DNA of 64,000 bases from the NCBI RefSeq assembly GCF_008704795.1, contig NZ_CP023690.1:3048501-3112500 (forward strand), written 5' to 3'. Shown piece after piece: positions 16,165 to 25,423 of the stretch. Source of the DNA: Streptomyces spectabilis (GTDB taxonomy: Bacteria > Actinomycetota > Actinomycetes > Streptomycetales > Streptomycetaceae). Both the position numbers and the translations under genes were made by a program. Each line of letters begins with the position of its first letter. Positions within the stretch are counted from its first letter, which is position 1. The notes under the pieces were generated by a model. That model had not been told where the DNA came from, searched no databases, and saw only the letters and a list, made by a program, of their open reading frames with translations.

Positions 16165-17172
16165 CTACGCCTCGGGCCAGGCGTCGCCCCAGGCGGCGTC
16201 CCGTGCGTCCCGGTAGAGGGCCCCGTGCCGCTTCGTCACGGTCTCCCGGCGCAGCGCGCCCTCCGCCTCGCACAGGTCGAGGAGGACCTGGCCCTTGCGG
16301 ATCTGCGGCTTGCGGACCACGCGGCGGGGCGCGGGCGCGAGGCCTGCCGCGGCGGGCCCGTCGCCGCGGACCGCGGCGACGTAGGCGAACTTCTCGTCCT
16401 CGTACGCCAAGGAGCCGCCCTTGACCTTGCGGTGCAGGGAGGAGCGGCTGACCCGGGCGGAGAAGTGGCACCAGTCGCTGCCCGGCACGATCGGGCAGGC
16501 GCCGCTGTGCGGGCACGGCGCGGCCACGCGGAACCCGGCCGCGACGAGCCGGTCGCGGGCCTGAAGGACGCGGGCGTAGCCGTCCGGGGTGCCGGGCTCC
16601 ACCACGACCACGGCGTCGGTGGCGGCCCGGGCGGCCACGTCGACGACCCAGGCCCGGTCGTCGCCGGTCAGCTCGCCGAGGACGTACGAGATGGTGACGA
16701 GGGCGGTGGGCGCCACGGTGAGCGACGCGCCGATGCGGGCGCGCTGCCACTGGGCCGCGGCCAGGTCCGGGTGCGCGGCGGCCAGTTCGCGGCCGAGGTC
16801 CAGGGCGGGTTCGGCCCAGTCCAGGACGGTGACGGGCCGCTCCCCCGGCCAGGTGGCGCTGACCGCCCAGGTGGCGGCGCCCGTGCCGCCGCCGATGTCG
16901 GTGTGCCCGGCCGGGGCCCAGTCCTCGGGGGCCGCGGCGGCGAACGCCCGCAGGGCGCAGTGCACGGCCTCGAAGGTGGCGGGCATCCGGTACGCCGCGT
17001 ACGCCGTCACGTCGGCGCGGTCCCGCAGGACGGGCGCCTCGGTCGGGGTGGTGCCCCGGTAGTTCGCGATCAGCCGGTCCACGGCCTGGGCGGCGGCGCG
17101 CGGAGGGAGGTCCTCCAGGAGCTCTGCGAGGGCGGTGCGGAGGGTCTCGGCGGGGGAAAGGTGGTCGTGCAC
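16165..17172 (-). CDS. Rsm22-type small ribosomal subunit methyltransferase-like protein
   Basis: 335 residues. A class I SAM-binding motif (GHTDIGGGTGAATWAV) follows an N-terminal helical domain (YAAYRMPATFEAVHCAL). CPHSGACPI and DWCHFSARV supply cysteines like those that hold a 4Fe-4S cluster in the mitochondrial relative METTL17. A basic end KPQIRKGQVLLDLC completes the family pattern. These proteins associate with small-subunit assembly; catalytic activity is uncertain in the family. The start is GTG 17172 with only a weak ribosome binding site; a purine-rich G tract on the coding strand lies just upstream. Confidence 0.85.
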   Translation of the reverse strand: MHDHLSPAETLRTALAELLEDLPPRAAAQAVDRLIANYRGTTPTEAPVLRDRADVTAYAAYRMPATFEAVHCALRAFAAAAPEDWAPAGHTDIGGGTGAATWAVSATWPGERPVTVLDWAEPALDLGRELAAAHPDLAAAQWQRARIGASLTVAPTALVTISYVLGELTGDDRAWVVDVAARAATDAVVVVEPGTPDGYARVLQARDRLVAAGFRVAAPCPHSGACPIVPGSDWCHFSARVSRSSLHRKVKGGSLAYEDEKFAYVAAVRGDGPAAAGLAPAPRRVVRKPQIRKGQVLLDLCEAEGALRRETVTKRHGALYRDARDAAWGDAWPEA

Positions 17173-17250
17173 CTGTCGATTTTAGGCCCCTCCCCTCCCT
17201 GCCCCTCCCCTCCCCGCCCCGCACCGCACGCCCCGGGCCGGAGGCCGGGG

Positions 17251-18363
17251 TCAGCGGAGGGCTCGGGCGAGGGTGGTGGCCGCGTGGGCCCGGGGGGCGT
17301 TGGCCGGGGGGCGCCGGCGGGGGTGGACCGTGTTGGCCAGGAGGATCAGGAACGTGTCCGAAGCCCGGTCGAGGACGAGCGACGTACCCGTGAACCCGGT
17401 GTGCCCCGCGGCCCCGCGCCCCGCGAGCTCCCCCATGAACCACCCCTGGTCGACGGCGAAGCCGAGCCCGGGCGGCGCCAGCATCAGATCGACGTGGGCG
17501 GACCCCAGGACGCGCGCGGTCCCGTACGCGCCCCCGCACAGCAGCGCCCGGCAGAACACGGCGAGGTCCCGCGCGGTGGAGAAGAGCCCGGCGTGGCCCG
17601 CCACGCCCCCGAGCGCCCAGGCGTTCTCGTCGTGGACCTCGCCGCGCAGCATCCCCCGGTCGGCCTTCGCCCAGGGCCTGCGCTGGTCCTCGGTGGCGGC
17701 CGCCCCGGGGCACGGGCCGAAGCCGGTGGCGGTCATGCCGAGCGGCCGGGTGATGCCGTCGCGGACGAGGACGTCGAGCGGGCGCCCGGTGACGCGGTGC
17801 AGGAGGTGCTGGAGGAGCAGCAGGTTCAGGTCGGAGTAGAGGTAGGCGCCGGGCGGACCGGAGGGCGCCTCGACCCGCAGCGCCCGCAGCCGCGCGGCCC
17901 GGTCGGGGTGCTCGTACAGCGGCAGCTCGGGCCGGAGTCCTGACGTGTGGGTGAGGAGCTGGCGCACGGTGACGCCGTGCGCGGCGGCGCCCGTGAACTC
18001 GGGGACGTACCCCCCGACCGGCTCGTCGAGCCCGATGGTGCCGCGCTCCAGCTGCTGCACGACCGCCACGGTCGTGAACAGCTTGGTGAGCGAGGCCAGG
18101 TCGAAGGGGGTGTCCACGGTCATCGCCGCGCGCCGCTCGGGCGGCAGCTCGACACCGGCGTCGGCGTGCTCGTCGTACGCGGCGTACCGCACCGCCCAGC
18201 CCGCCGCCTCGGCCACCGCGATCACCGGGCCGCGCCCGGCGAGGACCACGGCGCCCGCGCACCAGGGCCGGGGCCCGCGCGTCAGCTCCCGTACGTCGTG
18301 GACGAGGCGGGCGAGGGCCTCGGGGTCGAGACCGGCGCGGTCCGCGGTGCCCGGGCGCAGCAC
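17251..18363 (-). CDS. Serine hydrolase of the beta-lactamase/DD-peptidase (class C) family
   Basis: About 370 residues. The SxxK nucleophile motif is SLTK within TPFDLASLTKLFTTVAV; YSDLNLLLL supplies the Tyr-x-Asn-like motif (YSD) and HTGFTGTS the C-terminal H/KTG-like motif. No signal peptide is seen. Relatives include esterases, D-amino-acid peptidases and inactive beta-lactamase-fold proteins, so resistance should not be assumed. The start is uncertain: the frame is open far upstream, and GTG 18363, just past the stop of the upstream MFS gene, is the first sensible choice. It probably forms an operon with that transporter gene. Confidence 0.75.
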   Translation of the reverse strand: MLRPGTADRAGLDPEALARLVHDVRELTRGPRPWCAGAVVLAGRGPVIAVAEAAGWAVRYAAYDEHADAGVELPPERRAAMTVDTPFDLASLTKLFTTVAVVQQLERGTIGLDEPVGGYVPEFTGAAAHGVTVRQLLTHTSGLRPELPLYEHPDRAARLRALRVEAPSGPPGAYLYSDLNLLLLQHLLHRVTGRPLDVLVRDGITRPLGMTATGFGPCPGAAATEDQRRPWAKADRGMLRGEVHDENAWALGGVAGHAGLFSTARDLAVFCRALLCGGAYGTARVLGSAHVDLMLAPPGLGFAVDQGWFMGELAGRGAAGHTGFTGTSLVLDRASDTFLILLANTVHPRRRPPANAPRAHAATTLARALR

Positions 18364-18374
18364 CCGGGGCGGCG

Positions 18375-19724
18375 TCAGCGGTCCGCCCCCTCCGGCTCCT
18401 GATGGGTACTGGTGTTCCGCTGCCACGGGCGGCACAGTCCCACGAAGCAGCCGACGGCCGCCAGTGCGCAGGCCAGCTGGACGACGGCCATCGGTACGGC
18501 GGTCTTCTCGCCCGCGATGCCGACCAGCGGCGAGGCGATGGCGCCGATCAGGAAGGAGGAGGTGCCGAGCAGCGCGGAGGCGGAACCGGCGGCGTGCTTG
18601 GTGCGCATCAGGGCGAGGGCGTTGGTGTTGGGCATGGCCAGGCCCATCGCCGACATCAGGACGAAGAGCCCGGCGGCCACCGCGCCGAGGCCGACGTCGC
18701 CGAAGACGCCGCTCGTCATCAGGAGCAGCGCGGTCGCGGCGAGCGTGATGACGACGAGCCCGAACCCGAGCGCCTTGTCGAGGCTGACCCGGCCCACGAG
18801 CAGCTTGCCGTTGATCTGGCCGACGGCGATCAGGCCGATGGAGTTCACGCCGAACAGGAGGCTGAAGGTCTGCGGCGAGGCTCCGTAGATCTCCTGGATG
18901 ACGAACGGGGAGGCGGAGATGTACGCGAACAGGGCGGCGAAGGCGAAGCCGCCCGCGACCATGTAGCCGGTGAAGACGCGGTCCGCGAGCAGTCCGCGCA
19001 TGGTGCGCAGGGCCTCGGCGGTGCCGCCGCCGTGCCGGTCCTCGGGCGCGAGGGTCTCCGGCAGGCTCCGCCACACGAGCAGGGTCAGGGCGATGCCGAC
19101 GACCGTCAGGACGACGAAGATGCCGCGCCAGTCCGTCAGGCGCAGGACCTGGCCGCCGATGAGCGGTGCGACGACCGGGGCGACGCCGGAGATCAGCATC
19201 AGGGTGGAGAAGAAGCGGGCCATCTCCACGCCGTCGTACAGGTCGCGCACCACGGCCCGCGCGATCACGATCGCGGCGGCGCCCGCGAGGCCCTGGAGCA
19301 GCCGGAAGGCGATGAGCAGCTCGGCGGTGGGGGCGAGCGCGCAGATCGCCGTCGCGAAGACGTAGACGAACAGGCCGGCCAGGAGGGGGCGGCGCCTGCC
19401 CCACTTGTCGCTCATCGGCCCCACGACCAGCTGGCCGAGGGCCATGCCCATGAGGCAGGCGGTGAGGGTGAGCTGGATGGTGGCGGCCGGGGCGTGCAGG
19501 GCGTCGGTGACCTCCGGCAGGGCCGGGAGGTACATGTCCATGGAGAGCGGGGGCATGGCCGTGAGGCCGCCGAGGATGAGGGTGACGAGGGCTCCGGTCG
19601 CCACGCGCAGGGCCCCGCGGTTCGCGGGGCCCGCGGACTCGGCGGCGCCCTCCCGGGCCGCGGCGCCCCCGCCGCCTATGTGCCCTTCGGACTGTGTGCC
19701 CGTCCCCTGCCCGCGCTCGGCCAT
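18375..19724 (-). CDS. Bcr/CflA-type multidrug efflux MFS transporter
   Basis: 449 residues with twelve hydrophobic helices. The Bcr/CflA signature is visible: PLSMDMYLPALPEV, then the MFS loop GPMSDKWGRRRPLL and GVAPVVAPLIGG. Drug/H+ antiporters of this group export chloramphenicol, bicyclomycin or sulfonamides; the substrate here is unknown. ATG 19724 was chosen over GTG 19748 because GGGAGGGG lies directly upstream. The first 40 residues are Gly/Ala-rich and cytoplasmic. The serine hydrolase gene follows within 12 bp. Confidence 0.88.
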   Translation of the reverse strand: MAERGQGTGTQSEGHIGGGGAAAREGAAESAGPANRGALRVATGALVTLILGGLTAMPPLSMDMYLPALPEVTDALHAPAATIQLTLTACLMGMALGQLVVGPMSDKWGRRRPLLAGLFVYVFATAICALAPTAELLIAFRLLQGLAGAAAIVIARAVVRDLYDGVEMARFFSTLMLISGVAPVVAPLIGGQVLRLTDWRGIFVVLTVVGIALTLLVWRSLPETLAPEDRHGGGTAEALRTMRGLLADRVFTGYMVAGGFAFAALFAYISASPFVIQEIYGASPQTFSLLFGVNSIGLIAVGQINGKLLVGRVSLDKALGFGLVVITLAATALLLMTSGVFGDVGLGAVAAGLFVLMSAMGLAMPNTNALALMRTKHAAGSASALLGTSSFLIGAIASPLVGIAGEKTAVPMAVVQLACALAAVGCFVGLCRPWQRNTSTHQEPEGADR

Positions 19725-19849
19725 CGCGCCCCTCCCGGTAGTTGTCACGTCCCCCTATCGTCGCAGGCGCCGGGGAGTGCCCTCGCGGGACGCCCCAGAT
19801 CCGCCCCTTTCCGAACCGGGGGCCACCGCCCCCGCACCCCTGCATTTTC

Positions 19850-19920
19850 GGCGCTCCGCGCCTCGTCCTCGAACGCCGGACGGGCTGGACCTTCCAGCCC
19901 CCCGGCGTTCGAGGAGCGGA
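19850..19920. repeat. Streptomyces intergenic palindrome, copy A
   Basis: CTCGAACGCCGGACGGGCTGG and, after a short gap, CCAGCCCCCCGGCGTTCGAG form an imperfect stem between the convergent ends of the PhoD gene and the upstream region of the MFS gene. It belongs with copies at 25281-25365 and 58527-58593 and probably acts as a transcription terminator. Confidence 0.75.
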
Positions 19921-19923
19921 GGG

Positions 19924-21555
19924 TCAGGCCGGGTGCAGGCCCGGGTTGCCCGCCTCGGTGACGAAGGACGCCGCCGTCGTCAGCGGGGCGCCGGGGGTCG
20001 TCACGGCGGACACGGTCTTGAAGTCGGCGCGGGCCTCGTCGCGGTCCAGGCCGACGGTCACGTAGCCGCGACGGCCGTTGTAGAACTTCAGGTGCGGGTT
20101 GGCCTTCATGTACGTCTCCCAGTTGGCGGGCCGCTCGGAGCCGTCCTTGCCGCTGGCGATGGACGTGGCCACGATCTCCGTGCCGACGACCTTCGACGAC
20201 GGCTTGTCGAAGTCGTCGAGGATGTCGAAGGCGTAGCCGACGTGCACGTCGCCGGTGAGGACCATGAGGTTCTCGACGCCGGCGGCCTTCGCCCCGGCGA
20301 GGACCCGCTGCCGCGAGGCGGCGTAGCCGTCCCACGCGTCCATGCTGACCTTGGCGACGGGGTTCAGGTCGAGCTTGCGCTGGGAGAAGGTGACCTGCTG
20401 CGGGACGACGTTCCACAGGGCGCGCGAGCGGCGCCAGCCGTCGACGAGCCAGCGCTCCTGACCGGCCCCGGTGATGGTCCGCCTGGGGTCGAGCGACTCG
20501 GGCCCGGGGACGTGCGCCCCGTCGCCGTACGCCTGGTCGGAGCGGTACTGCCGGGTGTCGAGGATGTCGAACTGGGCGAGGCGGCCCCACTGGAGGCGGC
20601 GGTAGAGCTGCATGTCGGGCCCGGCGGGCCGCTGCGGGCGGCGCAGCGGCTGGTTCTCCCAGTACGCGCGGTACGCGGAGGCGCGGCGCAGGAGGAACTC
20701 CTCGGGCGGGTTGCCGTTCTCGTCGATGTCGTCGGCGTAGTTGTTCTCGACCTCGTGGTCGTCCCAGGTGACGACGAAGGGGTGCGCGGCGTGCGCGGCC
20801 CGCAGGTCGGGGTCGGTCTTGTAGAGCGCGTACCGGCGGCGGTAGTCGTCGAGGGTCTGCGTCTCGCGGTTGAAGACGTCGGGCAGGACGCGGTCGGTGT
20901 ACTTGCGGGCGCCGCCGACGGAGTTCACGGCGTACTCGTAGAGGTAGTCCCCGAGGTGGAAGACGACGTCGACGTCCTCGTCGGCGAGGTGCTTGTACGC
21001 GGTGAAGTAGCCGTCGTGGTACGCCTGGCAGGACACGGCGGCGAGGGTGAGGGCGCCGGTGCGGCCGTGCGGGCGCGGCGCGGTGCGGGTGCGGCCGGTG
21101 CCGGAGGTCCACTTGCCGGTGCGGAAGCGGAAGTAGTACGCGCGGTCGGAGTCGAGGTGGTCGACCTGGACGTGCACGGAGTGGTTGAACTCGGGGTGCG
21201 CGGTCGCCGTGCCGCGTCTGACGCCGCGGCGGAAGCGTTCGTCGCGGGAGAGCTCCCAGTGAACGGTGACGCGTTCGGCGGGCAGGCCGCCGTTCTCCTC
21301 GAACGGCTGCGGCGCGAGCCGGGTCCACAGCAGGACGGAGTCGTGCTGCGGGTCGCCGGACGCGACGCCCAGGGTGAACGGGTCGTCGGAGATGCGTGCG
21401 GCGTCGAGTTCGGCGGCGCCCGCGACACCCGCCGTGGGCAGGTTGGTGGCGAAGGCGAGCGCGGCGGCCGCGCCGGTGCCCGTCAGGAAGCGACGCCGAC
21501 CCAAGTGGCGTGCTGCCGCGCGGAGTTCGGGTGCGTGCTGACCTGAAGCTGACAT
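19924..21555 (-). CDS. phoD: Alkaline phosphatase D (PhoD family), Tat-exported
   Basis: 543 residues. The Tat signal [21 protein letters not shown] marks folded export. Core PhoD motifs are present: [45 protein letters not shown] and [13 protein letters not shown], giving the Asp/His/Asn ligands of an Fe/Ca phosphodiesterase-phosphatase. It releases phosphate from phosphate esters outside the cell. GGAGGGG precedes ATG 21555. I found no clear PHO box in the 130-bp divergent gap, so phosphate control is not shown here. Confidence 0.9.
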   Translation of the reverse strand: MSASGQHAPELRAAARHLGRRRFLTGTGAAAALAFATNLPTAGVAGAAELDAARISDDPFTLGVASGDPQHDSVLLWTRLAPQPFEENGGLPAERVTVHWELSRDERFRRGVRRGTATAHPEFNHSVHVQVDHLDSDRAYYFRFRTGKWTSGTGRTRTAPRPHGRTGALTLAAVSCQAYHDGYFTAYKHLADEDVDVVFHLGDYLYEYAVNSVGGARKYTDRVLPDVFNRETQTLDDYRRRYALYKTDPDLRAAHAAHPFVVTWDDHEVENNYADDIDENGNPPEEFLLRRASAYRAYWENQPLRRPQRPAGPDMQLYRRLQWGRLAQFDILDTRQYRSDQAYGDGAHVPGPESLDPRRTITGAGQERWLVDGWRRSRALWNVVPQQVTFSQRKLDLNPVAKVSMDAWDGYAASRQRVLAGAKAAGVENLMVLTGDVHVGYAFDILDDFDKPSSKVVGTEIVATSIASGKDGSERPANWETYMKANPHLKFYNGRRGYVTVGLDRDEARADFKTVSAVTTPGAPLTTAASFVTEAGNPGLHPA

Positions 21556-21687
21556 GTGCCCCTCCCGGACAATGGCTGTACGGTGCATTGGAGTGCCGAG
21601 GGACGACGATGGACTGTCGCGTACACAACAGCCATATGTCGAGCAGATGATGTCCGAGTTGCGGACCCTCCCGTACGCTGCGGGGCC

Positions 21688-22578
21688 ATGAACGCTGAGC
21701 GAACGGCATCCCCCAACGCCCGTCGGACGGACCTTCAGGACCAGCGGACGGACCCTCAGGAGGCCCCGGAGGCCGCCCGCGAGACGGCTCCGGAGACAGA
21801 TTCGGGGGCCGCCGCGAGGACGGCCGTGGTCACGGGGGCAGGGTCCGGAATCGGCCGGTCCGTCGCCCTGGAACTGCTCCGCGCGGGCTGGTCGGTGGCG
21901 CTCGCGGGCCGCCGGGACACCACGCTGCGCGAGACGGTCGACTTGGCCGCGGCCGAGCTCGGGGACGCCGTCCGCGAGCGGGCGCTGTGCGTGCGGACCG
22001 ACGTCTCCGAGCCCGACGACGTCACCGCGCTCTTCGCCGCCGCGCGCGAGCGGTTCGGACGGCTCGGCCTGCTCTTCAACAACGCCGGTACGTTCGGGCC
22101 CGGCGGCGTGCCCGTCGAGGAGCTGCCGTACGACGCCTGGCGCCACGTCGTCGACACGAACCTCAACGGCGCCTTCCTGTGCGCGCAGGCCGCGTTCCGG
22201 CAGATGAAGGAGCAGGAGCCGCGGGGTGGCCGGATCATCAACAACGGCTCGGTCTCCGCGCACGCGCCGCGCCCGCACTCCGTCGCGTACACCGCCACCA
22301 AGCACGCCCTCACGGGCCTGACCAAGTCCCTGTCCCTGGACGGACGCCCGTACCGCATCGCCGTCGGCCAGATCGACATCGGCAACGCGGCGACGGACAT
22401 GACCGCGCGCATGCGCTCCGGAATCCTCCAGGCCGACGGGGACGTCGCGGTCGAGCCGGTGATGGACGTGGCCGACGTGGCGCGCACGGTGCGGCACATG
22501 GCGGAGCTGCCCCTTGAGGCGAACGTGCAGTTCGCCACGGTGCTCGCCACGGCGATGCCGTACATCGGGCGCGGCTGA
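21688..22578 (+). CDS. SDR family oxidoreductase
   Basis: 296 residues. About 40 charged, disordered residues precede a classical short-chain dehydrogenase: cofactor loop [19 protein letters not shown], an active-site serine in INNGSVSAH and Tyr-x-x-x-Lys in YTATKHAL. The arginine after the second strand (GRRDTT) favours NADP(H). Substrate unknown. It is divergent from phoD. ATG 21688 lacks a strong ribosome binding site and a shorter start near the domain is possible. Confidence 0.85.
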   Translation: MNAERTASPNARRTDLQDQRTDPQEAPEAARETAPETDSGAAARTAVVTGAGSGIGRSVALELLRAGWSVALAGRRDTTLRETVDLAAAELGDAVRERALCVRTDVSEPDDVTALFAAARERFGRLGLLFNNAGTFGPGGVPVEELPYDAWRHVVDTNLNGAFLCAQAAFRQMKEQEPRGGRIINNGSVSAHAPRPHSVAYTATKHALTGLTKSLSLDGRPYRIAVGQIDIGNAATDMTARMRSGILQADGDVAVEPVMDVADVARTVRHMAELPLEANVQFATVLATAMPYIGRG

Positions 22579-22761
22579 CCGCCCTACGCCGGACGCGGTG
22601 GACAGAGAACTCCCTTGTGCCGAAGGGCGGATGACGCTCCTACGGATTTCGTACGAGCCGGGTACCAAGTTCCGGCCACACGCCGGATTCCACCTCCGGG
22701 GCCACGACCGCCCCGCTAGGCTCGGCAGCTCTCCACGGAAACTTCACACTTGGAGCACACC

Positions 22762-23229
22762 TTGCGCATTCGTTCCGCCGCCACGGCCGTCCTCGCAGCC
22801 ACCGCACTCACGGCCCCGCTGCTCGCGGCGGCCCCCGCGTCCGCGGCCCCGCGCCACCAGGGGGGTCTGCACCTCGGCTTCATCCAGTACGACAGCCCGG
22901 GCCGGGACACCTCCGCCCGCGCCTCGGTCAACGGCGAGTGGGTGAACATCCACAACAGCTCCGGCAGCCCGATCCAGCTCAAGGGCTACAAGCTGAAGGA
23001 CAACACCAACTACACCTACACCTTCGGCAGCTACAAGATAGGCGCGGGCAAGACCGTGAAGGTCCGCACCGGCAAGGGCACCAACGCCTCCGGCGTGCGC
23101 TACTGGGGCCGCGGCTGGCACGTGTGGAACAACACCACCGACAAGGCCCGGCTGATCAAGCCGAACGGCTCGCAGCTCGACTCCTGCTCCTGGACCACCC
23201 GCGACCAGGGCTCCAAGAACTGCCACTGA
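22762..23229 (+). CDS. Secreted lamin-tail domain protein
   Basis: 155 residues. The signal peptide ends AAAPASA. The mature part is a lamin-tail (Ig-like) domain: GEWVNIHNSSGSPIQLKGYKLKD, then YTFGSYKIGAGKTVKVRTG, WGRGWHVWNN and an end with two cysteines (DSCSW, KNCH). Such small secreted domains are common in Streptomyces and are thought to bind or recruit other molecules; no enzyme is evident. The TTG 22762 start has GGAG 6 nt upstream and is preferred to TTG 22750. A strong terminator follows. Confidence 0.85.
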   Translation: MRIRSAATAVLAATALTAPLLAAAPASAAPRHQGGLHLGFIQYDSPGRDTSARASVNGEWVNIHNSSGSPIQLKGYKLKDNTNYTYTFGSYKIGAGKTVKVRTGKGTNASGVRYWGRGWHVWNNTTDKARLIKPNGSQLDSCSWTTRDQGSKNCH

Positions 23230-23262
23230 GCCCGCTGAGCCCGCACGGGGCCCGCGCGCACG

Positions 23263-23300
23263 CCGCCGCGCGGCCGGGAATGCCTCCGGCCGCGCGGCGG
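23263..23300 (+). terminator. Rho-independent-type hairpin after the lamin-tail gene
   Basis: CCGCCGCGCGGCCGG and CCGGCCGCGCGGCGG form a perfect 15-bp stem with an 8-nt loop, 33 bp after the stop and just before the next start at 23313. Confidence 0.8.
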
Positions 23301-23312
23301 TTGTCGTCCGGC

Positions 23313-24197
23313 ATGAGCACATCGGACCAGCACGCCCAGGCCATCGACGTACTGCGCTACACCGCCTTCGCCACCGACCCCGCCGGCGGCAACCCCGCCG
23401 GTGTCGTCCTCGACGCCGCCGGGCTCGACGACGCGCGGATGCTCGCGATCGCCGCGGACCTCGGCTACAGCGAGACGGCGTTCGTGACGCCCGGGCCCGC
23501 CGGACTCGGGCCCGAGGGCCGCGCCTTCACCGTGCGGTACTTCAGCCCGCAGGTTGAGGTCCCCTTCTGCGGCCACGCCACCGTGGCCACGGCGGTCGCC
23601 CTCGCCGAGCGCGACGGGCCCGGCGACTTCGCGTTCGCGACCCTGGCCGGCACCGTGCCGGTCACCGTCGCGAAGGACGGCGGGACGCTGCGCGCCACCC
23701 TCACCAGCGTCGAGCCGAAGGTGAGCGAGGCCCCCGCGGCCGACGTCACCGAGGCGCTCGCCGCCCTCGGCTGGGCGGCGGACGACCTCGACCCGGCGCT
23801 GGAGCCGCGCGTCTCCTACGCGGGCGCCCGGCATCTGATCCTCGCGGCGGCCACGCGCGAGCGGCTCGCCGACCTGGACTACGACTTCGAGCGGCTGAGG
23901 TCCCTGATGCTGCGGCTCGACGTGGTGACGGTCCAGCTGGTCTGGCGGGAGACCCCGTCCGTCTACCACGTGCGGGACCCGTTCCCCGTCGGCGGCGTCG
24001 TCGAGGACCCGGCGACCGGCGCGGCAGCGGCGGCGTTCGGCGCCTACGCGCGCGAGCTCGGCCTGGTGCCCGCAGCGACGGAGCTGACCCTCCACCAGGG
24101 TGTGGACATGGGGCGTCCCGGGGTGCTCACGGTGACGCTGCGCGAAGGGGACGCCCGGGTGCGCGTGTCGGGCGCGGCGGTCCGCATCCCGGGCTGA
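23313..24197 (+). CDS. PhzF family isomerase/epimerase
   Basis: 294 residues with a canonical PhzF fold: GGNPAGVVLDA, LGYSETAFV with the catalytic Glu, FSPQVEVPFCGHATVATA, and PVGGVVEDPATGAAAAA in the second half. The family isomerises small acids; substrates are mostly unknown. Unlike the protein at 1303-2037 it keeps CGHAT, so it is the better candidate for an active enzyme. ATG 23313 lies just after a terminator, so it needs its own promoter. Confidence 0.9.
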   Translation: MSTSDQHAQAIDVLRYTAFATDPAGGNPAGVVLDAAGLDDARMLAIAADLGYSETAFVTPGPAGLGPEGRAFTVRYFSPQVEVPFCGHATVATAVALAERDGPGDFAFATLAGTVPVTVAKDGGTLRATLTSVEPKVSEAPAADVTEALAALGWAADDLDPALEPRVSYAGARHLILAAATRERLADLDYDFERLRSLMLRLDVVTVQLVWRETPSVYHVRDPFPVGGVVEDPATGAAAAAFGAYARELGLVPAATELTLHQGVDMGRPGVLTVTLREGDARVRVSGAAVRIPG

Positions 24198-24211
24198 CCT
24201 CCGGCCGTGGT

Positions 24212-24535
24212 TCAGGCCTGACCGGTCTCGAAGCGGGACACCTTCCCGCCGTCCACCGTGAACTGCCACTTGGTGCGCATCGCGCCCCAGGTGTCGTTGC
24301 GGTAGTCGGCCACGAGGGCGCGGCCGTCGTCCGCCTCCGACTCGACGTCCATGTGGCCGTTGGAGGAGAAGGCCTCGCGCTCCAGCCACTCCTGGAGGTT
24401 CCGGTCGGAGCCGTCGTCGGACATGGTCGCGTCGGGCGTGAGCAGGTCCGTCAGGGCGGACTTGTCGCCCGCGTTCAGGGCGGTGACGAAGGCCCTCACC
24501 GTCGGGTCGCTGAGCTGGTTCACCGGAATCGTCAT
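24212..24535 (-). CDS. SnoaL/NTF2-like small protein
   Basis: 107 residues: a cone-shaped NTF2 fold is suggested by VRAFVTALNAGDKSALTDLL, then WLEREAFSSNGHMDV and the strands WQFTVDGGKVSRFETG. The fold is used by isomerases, hydrolases and binding proteins; no function can be assigned. It converges with the PhzF gene with 14 bp between stops. Confidence 0.75.
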   Translation of the reverse strand: MTIPVNQLSDPTVRAFVTALNAGDKSALTDLLTPDATMSDDGSDRNLQEWLEREAFSSNGHMDVESEADDGRALVADYRNDTWGAMRTKWQFTVDGGKVSRFETGQA

Positions 24536-24711
24536 GCGTCCACGGTCACACCGGGGCGCCGGTCCCGCCACCGCGGCCCCGCGTCCGGCTCCGGCGGCGG
24601 CTCACCCGGACGGCGGGCCGCACCGCGTGGGCGGGGCCGTCCCGGTGGACGGTGGAGGAGAGCGCCCCGCGCGGGGCGTCCCCTCGTCCCGAGCCCGCCC
24701 TGGAGCCCGCC

Positions 24712-25254
24712 GTGACCTGTCGCCGTTCCCACCCGTGCGCCCGCCCCGACCGGCGCGACATCGGCCTGCTGCTGCTCCGCACCGGCACCGGCGCGGTGCT
24801 CGCCGCGCACGGCTCGCAGAAGCTGCTCGGCTGGTTCGGGGGCGGCGGGATCGAGGGCACCGGCGCGTACTTCGAGTCCGTCGGCTACCGGCCGGGCAAG
24901 GTCAACGCCGTGCTCGCGGGGCTCGCGGAGGCGGGCGGGGGCACGCTCCTCGCGCTCGGCCTCGCCACGCCCGCGGCCGGGGCCGCGGCCGCCGGGGCCA
25001 TGGCCGGGGCGGCGCCCGTGCACGCGCCCAACGGCTTCTTCAACCAGAGCGGCGGCTTCGAGTACCCGGCGGTCCTCGGCCTCGTCTCGGCGGCGCTCGC
25101 GGTCACGGGGCCGGGGCGCCTGTCCGCCGACCACGCGCTCGGGGACGTCCTCAACCGGGCCTGGATGGCACCGGCGGCACTCCTCGCCACGGGCGTTGCG
25201 ACGGCCGCGCTCATCGCCACGCGGAGGCGGGCCCTGCGGGACGCGGAGGGCTGA
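24712..25254 (+). CDS. DoxX family membrane protein
   Basis: 180 residues, four membrane helices. DoxX signatures: RTGTGAVLAAHGSQKLLGWFGGGGIEGT near the N-terminus and EAGGGTLLALGLATP in helix 2. Family members are linked to thiol or quinone metabolism, but roles are poorly defined. GTG 24712 was chosen because GGAG lies 6 nt upstream; a longer frame from 24652 would add a Pro-rich stretch before the first helix. Confidence 0.82.
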   Translation: MTCRRSHPCARPDRRDIGLLLLRTGTGAVLAAHGSQKLLGWFGGGGIEGTGAYFESVGYRPGKVNAVLAGLAEAGGGTLLALGLATPAAGAAAAGAMAGAAPVHAPNGFFNQSGGFEYPAVLGLVSAALAVTGPGRLSADHALGDVLNRAWMAPAALLATGVATAALIATRRRALRDAEG

Positions 25255-25280
25255 CCTCGGACCGGGTTGATCGGCCTGCG

Positions 25281-25365
25281 GCCTCGTCCTCAAACGCCGG
25301 ACGGGCTGAAAGATCTCCGGTGCGGGCCGTGGGTATTCAGCCCGTCCGGCGTTTGAGGACGAGGC
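25281..25365. repeat. Streptomyces intergenic palindrome, copy B (perfect)
   Basis: A 30-bp arm (25281-25310, beginning GCCTCGTCCTCAAACGCCGG) is matched without error by its reverse complement at 25336-25365, around a 25-nt loop. It follows the DoxX gene stop by 27 bp. Related copies are at 19850-19920 and 58527-58593. A terminator role is likely. Confidence 0.9.
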
Positions 25366-25423
25366 GCGGAGCGCCGATAAACGGGGGTGCGGCCCCCGCC
25401 CGTCCCGGTTAGCGTCGGGCCCC

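Noticed and set aside
14144..18262. Single 1,372-residue protein covering glycosidase, methyltransferase and hydrolase regions
   Set aside because: The upstream two thirds are Arg/Pro/Ala-rich noise in another frame of real genes. The signal peptide at 16093 marks the true start.
17251..18363. Beta-lactamase resistance gene
   Set aside because: The class C-like fold with SLTK is shared by many esterases and peptidases. No signal peptide or typical lactamase context is seen.
21556..21687. PHO box upstream of phoD
   Set aside because: No pair of GTTCACC-like repeats could be found in the divergent gap.
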